Source of the DNA: Streptomyces eurythermus
GTDB lineage: Bacteria > Actinomycetota > Actinomycetes > Streptomycetales > Streptomycetaceae
NCBI RefSeq assembly: GCF_014649115.1
Contig: NZ_BMSK01000007.1
Coordinates: 124,001 to 188,000, forward strand
DNA: 64,000 bases
Direction of reading: 5' to 3'
The notes beneath the pieces were generated by a model. The model was not told where the DNA came from. It made no database searches and was given only the letters and a program-made list of their open reading frames with translations. Made by a program: the position numbers and the translations under genes. This document shows positions 16,210 through 23,769 of this stretch, piece after piece (within the stretch, counting starts at the first letter, position 1; every line of letters begins with the position of its first letter).

Positions 16210-17214
16210 GTGGCACGGTTTCGGACCTGGGTAGGCATAGCGCTGGCGGGGGCACTCTCCGTGTCCCTCGCGGCGTGCAGCAGCACCGGAGGAAAGCGGG
16301 CGGAGGACGCCCGCAAGGCCGCCGCCGCCCAGGGCAGGGCGGCGGTGAACACCCCGCGCTGGACCTTCGCGATGATCACCCACTCGGGGGACGGCGACAC
16401 CTTCTGGGACATCGTCCAGAGCGGCGCCAAGCAGGCCGCCGTCAAGGACAACATCAACTTCCTGTACTCCCACGACGACGAGGCCCAGCAGCAGGCCCAG
16501 CTGGTGGACGCGGCCGTGGACAAGAAGGTCGACGGCATCATCGTCACCCTCGCCAAGCCGGACGCCATGAAGGCCGCCGTGGCCCGCGCCGAGAAGGCCG
16601 GCATCCCGGTGATCACGGTGAACTCCGGCTCCGAGGAGTCCAAGGCCTTCGGCGCCCTCACCCACATCGGCCAGGACGAGACCATCGCCGGCGAGGCCGT
16701 CGGCGAGGAGCTGAACAAGCGCGGCAAGAAGAAGGCCCTGTGCGTGCTGCACGAGCAGGGCAACGTCGGCCACGAGCAGCGCTGCGACGGCGTCGCCAAG
16801 ACCTTCCGCGGCACCCTGGGCAAGCTCTACGTCAACGGCACCAACATGCCCGACGTGCAGTCCGCCATCGGGGCCAAGCTCCAGGCGGACAGGTCGATCG
16901 ACTCCGTCGTCACCCTCGGCGCGCCCTTCGCCGACACCGCCGTGAAGGCCAGGACCGACGCGGGCAGCAAGGCCGAGATCGACACCTTCGACCTCAACCC
17001 CAAGGTCGCGGCGGCGCTCAAGGACGGCACCCTCGGCTTCGCCGTGGACCAGCAGCCGTACCTCCAGGGCTACGAGGCCGTCGACCTGCTGTGGCTGTAC
17101 AAGTACAACGCCGACGTCCTCGGCGGCGGCAAGCCGGTGCTGACCGGCCCGCAGATCGTCACCAAGGAGCAGGCCGCCGAGCTGGCCGAGTACACCGATC
17201 GGGGTACCCGATGA
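16210..17214 (+). CDS. Sugar ABC transporter substrate-binding lipoprotein
   Basis: The 334-residue periplasmic-binding protein type 1 (RbsB-like) carries a lipoprotein signal: hydrophobic core VGIALAGALSVSLAAC with lipobox LAAC. The mature part has WTFAMITHSGDGDTFWDIVQ, a hinge typical of pentose/hexose binders (VDGIIVTLAKPDAMKAAV, AGIPVITVNSG), and FAVDQQPYLQGYEAVDLLWL near the end. GTG at 16210 with AAGAAGGG upstream is chosen because it places the signal peptide at the start; the open frame begins 23 codons earlier. It overlaps the permease start by ATGA. The ligand is unknown, but the ROK kinase in the same operon suggests a sugar. Confidence 0.9.
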   Translation: MARFRTWVGIALAGALSVSLAACSSTGGKRAEDARKAAAAQGRAAVNTPRWTFAMITHSGDGDTFWDIVQSGAKQAAVKDNINFLYSHDDEAQQQAQLVDAAVDKKVDGIIVTLAKPDAMKAAVARAEKAGIPVITVNSGSEESKAFGALTHIGQDETIAGEAVGEELNKRGKKKALCVLHEQGNVGHEQRCDGVAKTFRGTLGKLYVNGTNMPDVQSAIGAKLQADRSIDSVVTLGAPFADTAVKARTDAGSKAEIDTFDLNPKVAAALKDGTLGFAVDQQPYLQGYEAVDLLWLYKYNADVLGGGKPVLTGPQIVTKEQAAELAEYTDRGTR

Positions 17215-18254
17215 GCACGGTCACCGATCACAAGCCGCTCGACGAACGGCTGCTGCCCGCCTCCCCGCTGCGCAAGCTGCTCGCCCGCCCGGAGCTCGGC
17301 TCGGTCGTCGGCGCCCTGGCCGTCTTCCTCTTCTTCGCCTTCGTCGCCGACGGTTTCCTGCGTGCCACCAGCCTCAGCACGGTGCTGTACGCCTCGTCGA
17401 CCATCGGCATCATGGCCGTACCCGTCGCGCTGCTGATGATCGGCGGCGAGTTCGACCTCTCGGCGGGCGTCATGGTGACGTCGTCCGCGCTGATCTCCTC
17501 GATGTTCAGCTACCAGATGACGGCGAACACCTGGGTCGGCGTCGGCGTGTCGCTGCTGGTCACCCTGGCCGTCGGCGCCTTCAACGGCTTCATGCTCACC
17601 CGCACCAAGCTGCCCAGCTTCATCATCACGCTGGGCACCTTCCTGATGCTGACCGGCATGAACCTGGGCTTCACCAAGCTGATCGACGGCACGGTCTCCA
17701 CCAAGACCATCGGCGACATGGAGGGCTTCTCCAGCGCCCACGCCGTCTTCGCCTCCACGCTCACCGTCGGCGGTGTCGACGTGAAGGTCACCATCCTGTG
17801 GTGGCTCGGCATGGTCGCCGTCGCCTCCTGGATCCTGCTGCGCACCCGCACCGGCAACTGGATCTTCGCCGTCGGCGGCAACGCGGACGCGGCCCGCGCG
17901 GTCGGCGTCCCCGTGGCCCGCACCAAGATCGCCCTCTACATGGGTGTCGCGTTCGGCGCCTGGGTCTCCGGCCAGCACCTGCTCTTCTCCTTCGACGCCG
18001 TCCAGTCCGGCGAGGGCGTCGGCAACGAACTGATCTACATCATCGCGGCCGTCATCGGCGGCTGCCTGATCACCGGCGGCTACGGCAGCGCCGTCGGCTC
18101 GGCCGTGGGCGCGCTGCTGTTCGGCATGACCAGCAAGGGCATCGTCTTCGCCGAGTGGAACCCCGACTGGTTCAAGTTCTTCCTCGGAGCGATGCTGCTC
18201 CTCGCGACCCTGCTCAACGCCTGGGTCCGCAAGCGCGCGGAGGCGACCGCATGA
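17211..18254 (+). CDS. Sugar ABC transporter permease (RbsC type)
   Basis: The 347-residue membrane protein of the branched-chain/ribose permease family has about eight to ten helices. Diagnostic stretches are VPVALLMIGGEFDLSAGVMV, FNGFMLTRTKLPSFIITLGT, the cytoplasmic coupling loop AVGGNADAARAVGVPVARTK, and IYIIAAVIGGCLITGGYGS. ATG at 17211 overlaps the binding-protein stop, and its own stop overlaps the ATPase start, so all three are translationally coupled. One permease gene is enough for a homodimeric channel in this family. Confidence 0.92.
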   Translation: MSTVTDHKPLDERLLPASPLRKLLARPELGSVVGALAVFLFFAFVADGFLRATSLSTVLYASSTIGIMAVPVALLMIGGEFDLSAGVMVTSSALISSMFSYQMTANTWVGVGVSLLVTLAVGAFNGFMLTRTKLPSFIITLGTFLMLTGMNLGFTKLIDGTVSTKTIGDMEGFSSAHAVFASTLTVGGVDVKVTILWWLGMVAVASWILLRTRTGNWIFAVGGNADAARAVGVPVARTKIALYMGVAFGAWVSGQHLLFSFDAVQSGEGVGNELIYIIAAVIGGCLITGGYGSAVGSAVGALLFGMTSKGIVFAEWNPDWFKFFLGAMLLLATLLNAWVRKRAEATA

Positions 18255-19021
18255 CCCTCGTCGAACTGACCGACGTCAGCAAGCACTACGGCACCGTCCG
18301 CGCCCTGGAGGGCGTCTCCCTCGAGGTCCACGCGGGCGAGATTACCTGCGTCCTCGGCGACAACGGCGCGGGCAAGTCGACCCTGATCAAGATGATCGCG
18401 GGCCTGCACCGGCACGACGGCGGCACCCTGCGCATCGAGGGCGAGGAGACCACCCTCTCCTCCCCGCGCGAGGCCCTGGACCGGGGCATCGCCACGGTCT
18501 ACCAGGACCTGGCCGTCGTCCCCCTGATGCCGGTCTGGCGCAACTTCTTCCTCGGCTCCGAGCCCCGCAAGGGCGTCGGCCCCTTCAAGCGCATGGACAT
18601 CGACCTCATGCGCCGCACCACCCGCGAGGCGCTGCTGCGCATGGGCATCGACCTCAGGGACGTCGACCAGCCCATCGGCACCCTCTCCGGCGGCGAACGC
18701 CAGTGCGTGGCGATCGCCCGTGCGGTCCACTTCGGCGCGAAGGTCCTCGTCCTGGACGAACCGACGGCCGCCCTGGGCGTCAAGCAGTCCGGTGTGGTCC
18801 TGAAATATGTGGCCGCGGCACGCGACGAGGGCCTGGGTGTTGTTCTGATCACCCACAACCCGCATCACGCGTATCTCGTAGGCGACAGATTCGTGCTCCT
18901 GAGGAGGGGCACGATGGTGGGCAATTACACACGGGACGAGATCACCCTGGACGAACTGACCCAGCAGATGGCCGGCGGCTCCGACCTGGACGCCCTGCGC
19001 CACGAACTGCAACGAGACTGA
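18251..19021 (+). CDS. Sugar ABC transporter ATPase (single-domain)
   Basis: The 256-residue ATPase has Walker A GDNGAGKST, signature LSGGERQCVAIARA, Walker B VLVLDEPTAAL and switch histidine in VVLITHNPHH. Ribose-type systems usually have a double ATPase of about 500 residues (RbsA); here only one domain is encoded, as in FrcA-like systems, so it must act as a homodimer. It overlaps the permease by ATGA. A 68-base gap precedes the ROK kinase, which probably belongs to the same transcript. Confidence 0.92.
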   Translation: MTLVELTDVSKHYGTVRALEGVSLEVHAGEITCVLGDNGAGKSTLIKMIAGLHRHDGGTLRIEGEETTLSSPREALDRGIATVYQDLAVVPLMPVWRNFFLGSEPRKGVGPFKRMDIDLMRRTTREALLRMGIDLRDVDQPIGTLSGGERQCVAIARAVHFGAKVLVLDEPTAALGVKQSGVVLKYVAAARDEGLGVVLITHNPHHAYLVGDRFVLLRRGTMVGNYTRDEITLDELTQQMAGGSDLDALRHELQRD

Positions 19022-19089
19022 AGGACGCGCCCCCTCCCTCCCCGCCCCGTACGGCACCCGGCGTGAGCGTGCGGCAGAATCGACCAACG

Positions 19090-20235
19090 ATGAGCACCTA
19101 CCGCGACCTCACCGCCCCCATCGGCTCCCGCCGAGCCCCCGTCCTGCGCACCGTCGGCACCAGGGAGCGCCGGTCCCACCTGACCGCCCCCCGTGTGCCC
19201 ACGGTCGGTATCGACATCGGCGGCACCAAGGTCATGGCGGGCGTCGTCGACGCCGACGGCAACATCCTGGAGAAGCTCCGCACGGAGACCCCGGACAAGT
19301 CCAAGAGCCCGAAGGTCGTCGAGGACACCATCGTGGAGCTGGTCCTGGACCTCTCCGACCGGCACGACGTGCACGCGGTCGGCATCGGCGCCGCCGGCTG
19401 GGTCGACGCCGACCGCAACCGCGTCCTGTTCGCCCCGCACCTGTCCTGGCGCAACGAACCGCTGCGCGACCGCCTCGCCAGCCGGCTGTCCGTGCCGGTC
19501 CTCGTGGACAACGACGCCAACACCGCCGCCTGGGCGGAGTGGCGCTTCGGCGCCGGCCACGGCGAGGACCACCTGGTGATGATCACCCTCGGCACCGGCA
19601 TCGGCGGCGCCATCCTGGAGGACGGCCAGGTCAAGCGCGGCAAGTTCGGCGTCGCCGGAGAGTTCGGCCACATGCAGGTCGTGCCCGGCGGCCACCGCTG
19701 CCCGTGCGGCAACCGCGGCTGCTGGGAGCAGTACAGCTCCGGCAACGCGCTCGTCCGCGAGGCCAAGGAGCTGGCCGTCGCCGACTCCCCGGTGGCCTAC
19801 GGCATCATCGAGCACGTCAAGGGCAACATCGGCGACATCACCGGCCCGATGATCACCGAGCTGGCCCGCCAGGGCGACGCGATGTGCGTGGAACTGCTCC
19901 AGGACATCGGCCAGTGGCTCGGCGTCGGCATCGCCAACCTGGCGGCGGCCCTCGACCCGTCCTGCTTCGTCATCGGCGGCGGCGTCTCGGCCGCCGACGA
20001 CCTGCTCATCGGCCCGGCCCGGGACGCCTTCAAGCGCCACCTCACCGGGCGCGGCTACCGCCCCGAGGCCCGCATCACCCGCGCCCAGCTCGGCCCCGAG
20101 GCGGGCATGGTGGGCGCCGCCGACCTGGCCCGGCTGGTCGCGCGCCGGTTCCGCCGGGCCAAGCGGCGCCGGGTGGAGCGCTACGAGCGTTACGAGCGCT
20201 ACGCCCAGGCCCGCCGCGACCGGGACACCGCATGA
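19090..20235 (+). CDS. ROK-family sugar kinase
   Basis: The 381-residue kinase shows the ROK ATP motif VGIDIGGTKVMAGVVDADG, catalytic LVDNDANTAAWAEWRFGAG, MITLGTGIGGAILEDGQ, the zinc motif GHRCPCGNRGCWEQYSSG, and LDPSCFVIGGG near the end. A 38-residue N-terminal extension precedes the fold, and an Arg/Tyr-rich tail (VERYERYERYAQARRDRD) follows it. No DNA-binding domain is present, so it is an enzyme rather than a repressor. It presumably phosphorylates the sugar imported by the preceding ABC system; glucokinase activity is possible for this group. Its stop overlaps the next start by ATGA. Confidence 0.9.
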   Translation: MSTYRDLTAPIGSRRAPVLRTVGTRERRSHLTAPRVPTVGIDIGGTKVMAGVVDADGNILEKLRTETPDKSKSPKVVEDTIVELVLDLSDRHDVHAVGIGAAGWVDADRNRVLFAPHLSWRNEPLRDRLASRLSVPVLVDNDANTAAWAEWRFGAGHGEDHLVMITLGTGIGGAILEDGQVKRGKFGVAGEFGHMQVVPGGHRCPCGNRGCWEQYSSGNALVREAKELAVADSPVAYGIIEHVKGNIGDITGPMITELARQGDAMCVELLQDIGQWLGVGIANLAAALDPSCFVIGGGVSAADDLLIGPARDAFKRHLTGRGYRPEARITRAQLGPEAGMVGAADLARLVARRFRRAKRRRVERYERYERYAQARRDRDTA

Positions 20236-20813
20236 CGCCCTCGCTGCCCCACCAGGCCGGTCCGCCACCACGGCCGGCCCGGCCCGCCGAGGTCCCCCGG
20301 CACAAGGCCCGGCGCCGGGCCCTCACCCTGCTGATCATCGTCCTGCTCATCGGCGTACCGGCCGGCTATCTGGTGATCTCGGCCAACCAGAGCCGCGACA
20401 GCGGCAAGGACAAGGAGGCCAAGTACTCCGCGACCGGCCTCACCGCGGGCTGGCCGTCCAAGGTGCAGCGCCGCCTCTACCAGGTGTCCGTCCCGCACCC
20501 CGCCGAGGACGTCGCCTACTACGAGACGAACAACTGGAAGACCAGCCGCCTCTACGTCCAGTTCCGCACCAACCCCGCCGGCCTCGACAGCTTCCTGGGG
20601 GCCATGGGCGTACGCCGCGAGCAGCTGCGGAAGGACGAGATCACGATCGGCGAGCGCGACCGCGAGGTCAGCGGCTGGACCTTCGGCGGGCGCGGCCCCT
20701 GGTGGGGGCTGACCCACGAGCAGAAGAACCCCGCACCCACCCAGGACGTGGTCGTCAACCTGTCCGACCCCCGGCTCCCGATGGTGTACGTCGTCTCCCG
20801 CACGGTCCCCTGA
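20232..20813 (+). CDS. Single-pass membrane-anchored hypothetical protein coupled to the ROK kinase
   Basis: The 193-residue protein has a Pro/Arg-rich cytoplasmic start, one membrane helix (ALTLLIIVLLIGVPAGYLVI, about residues 35-54) and an extracytoplasmic domain of about 135 residues without a family I recognise. That domain includes YYETNNWKTSRLYVQFRT and REVSGWTFGGRGPWWGLTHE. The ATGA overlap with the kinase implies coupled synthesis. No lipobox or catalytic motif is visible. A role in the sugar operon is suggested only by position. Confidence 0.75.
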   Translation: MTPSLPHQAGPPPRPARPAEVPRHKARRRALTLLIIVLLIGVPAGYLVISANQSRDSGKDKEAKYSATGLTAGWPSKVQRRLYQVSVPHPAEDVAYYETNNWKTSRLYVQFRTNPAGLDSFLGAMGVRREQLRKDEITIGERDREVSGWTFGGRGPWWGLTHEQKNPAPTQDVVVNLSDPRLPMVYVVSRTVP

Positions 20814-20910
20814 CCAGGGGCCCCGTCCGGGCTCCGGAGCCGATTGTCAGACCCCGCCCGTAGAGTCGAGGACGACTGGTGCGACACACGGGCGGGAGGT
20901 GGCAGGACGG

Positions 20911-23769
20911 ATGACGAGCGAAGCGGCCGCGGTGGCCGAGCACACGGAGGGTCCCCGGGAGACGCGGACCGGGCACCCGGCCTGGGCGCGCCTCGCGTGC
21001 GTCTACCTGCCCGCCCCCCTGCCCCGCGACGGCCGCCTCGCCTTCTGGGACCCCGCGGGCGACCCGCTGCCCCCGGCCCCCGAGGGCGCGGCCGAGGAGC
21101 TCACGGTCGTCCGCCGGCACGGCGCCGGGGCGCGCCGCCACCGGGTGCCCGCGCTGACCCTGCCGCTCGCCGCGGCCCTGCCGCCGCTGGTGCGCGCCCG
21201 GCACGACCCGGCCGCCCACCCGGCCACCGCCGCCTGGGGCGCCGCCGCCCTGCACGCGCTGCGGCTCGTCGCCCGCGGCCGGCTGCTGCCCGGCCTGACC
21301 CCGGCCGGCCACGACGCCTGGCGGGCCGGCCCGCTGGAGCGCGACGATCTCGCCCACCTGCGCGCGATCGCCGCCGCCCTGCCCCCCGAGGGCCACGCCG
21401 TGCCCCTCCCCGGTCCCGGCGCGCTGCGGCTGCCCGAGCCCGAGGCCCTCGTCCGCTCCTTCCTCGACGCGGTCGCCGACACCCTGCCGCGCACCCCCGC
21501 CGCCCCCCACGCCTCCGGCCGGCCCTTCGCCGCCCGGGCACCCCAGAGCCTGCCCGCCGCCCAGGAGTGGGCGGCCGAGGTCGCCGCCGGGATGGACGCG
21601 GGCGTCCGCGTCTCGCTGCGCCTGGACCTGTCGGCGTACGACGTCTTCGACTCCGGCACGAGCGAGGGCGCCCGCGCCGCCGGAGCCGCCGTCGTACAGG
21701 TCCACAGCCTCGCCGACCCCACCCTGGTGGCCGACGCGGCCGCCCTGTGGGCCGGGGACGCCGACCCGGCGTTCGGGCCCCGCGCACGCGTGGACGCCGC
21801 CCTCGCGGTCCGGCGCGCCGCCCGGGTGTGGCCGCCGCTGGACCGCCTCGCCGAGCAGGACGTGCCCGACGTCCTCGCCCTGTCCGAGGACGAGCTGAAC
21901 GACCTGCTCGGCGTCGCGGCGAGCCGCCTGGCCGCCGCCGGGGTCGCCGTGCACTGGCCCCGGGACCTCGCCCGCGACCTGACCGCCACCGCCGTGATCC
22001 GCCCCGCCCCCGGCTCCGCCACCGACGGCACCGGCTTCTTCGACAGCGCCGAGCTGCTCGGCTTCCGCTGGCAGCTGGCGCTCGGCGGGGAAGCCCTCAG
22101 CGAGGCCGAGATGGACGCCCTCGCCGAGGCCCACCGCCCGGTCGTTCGGCTCCGCGACCGGTGGGTGCTGGTCGACCCCGCGCTGGTCCGCAAGGCCCGC
22201 AAACGGGAACTGGGCCTGCTCGACCCGGTCGACGCGCTGTCCGTCGCCCTCACCGGCACCGCCGAGGTGGACGGCGAGACCGTCGAGGCAGTCCCCGTCG
22301 GCGCGCTGGCCGCCCTCCGCGACCGGCTCACCGCCGGGCTGCGCCCCGCCACCCCACCCCCCGGCCTGAACGCCACCCTGCGCGACTACCAGCTGCGCGG
22401 ACTGGCCTGGCTCGACCTGATGACCTCCCTCGGCCTCGGCGGCTGCCTCGCCGACGACATGGGCCTCGGCAAGACCGTCACCCTCATCGCCCTGCACCTG
22501 AAACGGGCCCGCACCGAACCGACCCTCGTGGTCTGCCCCGCCTCCCTCCTCGGCAACTGGCAGCGGGAGATCACCCGGTTCGCGCCCGGCGTCCCGGTCC
22601 GCCGCTTCCACGGCCAGGACCGCACCCTGGACGGCGTCGACGGCGGCTTCGTCCTTACCACCTACGGCACGATGCGCTCCGCCGCCGCCCACCTCGCCGC
22701 ACAGCCCTGGGGCATGGTCGTCGCCGACGAGGCGCAGCACGTGAAGAACCCGTACTCGGCCACCGCCAAGGCGCTGCGCACCATCCCGGCCCCCGCGCGC
22801 GTGGCGCTCACCGGCACCCCCGTGGAGAACAACCTCTCCGAACTGTGGGCCCTGCTCGACTGGACCACCCCCGGACTGCTCGGCCCGCTGAAGTCCTTCC
22901 GCGCCCGGCACGCCCGCGCGGTGGAGAGCGGCGAGGACACGGAGGCGGCCGAGCGCCTGTCCCGGCTGGTCCGGCCCTTCCTCCTGCGCCGCAAGAAGTC
23001 CGACCCGGGCATCGTGCCGGAGCTGCCGCCCAAGACCGAGACCGACCACCCGGTGCCGCTCACCCGGGAACAGGCCGCGCTGTACGAGGCGGTGGTGCGC
23101 GAATCGATGCTGGCCATCGAGACCGCCGAGGGCATGGCACGGCGGGGCCTGGTACTGAAGATGCTGGGCGCGCTCAAGCAGATCTGCGACCACCCGGCGC
23201 TGTATCTGAAGGAGCGGCCGGACCCCGAGCGGACGGCCGCCCGCTCCGGCAAGCTCGCCCTGCTCGACGAGCTGCTGGACACCCTCCTCGCCGAGGACGG
23301 CTCGGCTCTCGTCTTCACCCAGTACGTCGGCATGGCCCGGCTGCTCACCGCCCATCTGTCCGCCCGCGCGATCCCGGTCGACCTGCTGCACGGCGGCACC
23401 CCGGTCGCGGAGCGGGAGCGCATGGTCGACCGCTTCCAGAGCGGCGAGACCCCCGTTCTCGTGCTGTCCCTGAAGGCCGCCGGCACCGGCCTGAACCTCA
23501 CCCGCGCCGGCCATGTCGTCCACTTCGACCGCTGGTGGAACCCGGCGGTCGAGGAACAGGCGACCGACCGCGCCTACCGCATCGGCCAGACCCAGCCCGT
23601 CCAGGTCCACCGACTGGTCACCGAGGGCACGGTGGAGGACCGCATCGCCGAGATGCTCGCCGCCAAGCGCGCGCTGGCCGACGCCATCCTCGGCTCCGGC
23701 GAGGCGGCCCTGACCGAGCTGACGGACCGCGAACTGTCCGACCTCGTCTCCCTGCGGAGGACGCCATGA
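20911..23769 (+). CDS. SNF2-family DNA-dependent ATPase/helicase
   Basis: The 952-residue protein has a long N-terminal half (about 1-480) with the DUF3670-like region usual for bacterial SNF2 proteins, then two RecA lobes. Motif I is ADDMGLGKTVT, motif II is DEAQHVKN (DEAQ variant), motif III region is ALTGTPVENNLSELW, and motifs V-VI are LKAAGTGLNLTRAGHVVHFD and RWWNPAVEEQATDRAYRIGQ. Such enzymes move or remodel nucleic acid-protein complexes; no nuclease domain is fused. ATG at 20911 is chosen because GGAGG lies about 12 bases upstream; the GTG at 20899 is an in-frame alternative. The stop overlaps the SWIM gene start by ATGA, a pairing common in actinobacteria as I recall. Confidence 0.92.
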   Translation: MTSEAAAVAEHTEGPRETRTGHPAWARLACVYLPAPLPRDGRLAFWDPAGDPLPPAPEGAAEELTVVRRHGAGARRHRVPALTLPLAAALPPLVRARHDPAAHPATAAWGAAALHALRLVARGRLLPGLTPAGHDAWRAGPLERDDLAHLRAIAAALPPEGHAVPLPGPGALRLPEPEALVRSFLDAVADTLPRTPAAPHASGRPFAARAPQSLPAAQEWAAEVAAGMDAGVRVSLRLDLSAYDVFDSGTSEGARAAGAAVVQVHSLADPTLVADAAALWAGDADPAFGPRARVDAALAVRRAARVWPPLDRLAEQDVPDVLALSEDELNDLLGVAASRLAAAGVAVHWPRDLARDLTATAVIRPAPGSATDGTGFFDSAELLGFRWQLALGGEALSEAEMDALAEAHRPVVRLRDRWVLVDPALVRKARKRELGLLDPVDALSVALTGTAEVDGETVEAVPVGALAALRDRLTAGLRPATPPPGLNATLRDYQLRGLAWLDLMTSLGLGGCLADDMGLGKTVTLIALHLKRARTEPTLVVCPASLLGNWQREITRFAPGVPVRRFHGQDRTLDGVDGGFVLTTYGTMRSAAAHLAAQPWGMVVADEAQHVKNPYSATAKALRTIPAPARVALTGTPVENNLSELWALLDWTTPGLLGPLKSFRARHARAVESGEDTEAAERLSRLVRPFLLRRKKSDPGIVPELPPKTETDHPVPLTREQAALYEAVVRESMLAIETAEGMARRGLVLKMLGALKQICDHPALYLKERPDPERTAARSGKLALLDELLDTLLAEDGSALVFTQYVGMARLLTAHLSARAIPVDLLHGGTPVAERERMVDRFQSGETPVLVLSLKAAGTGLNLTRAGHVVHFDRWWNPAVEEQATDRAYRIGQTQPVQVHRLVTEGTVEDRIAEMLAAKRALADAILGSGEAALTELTDRELSDLVSLRRTP

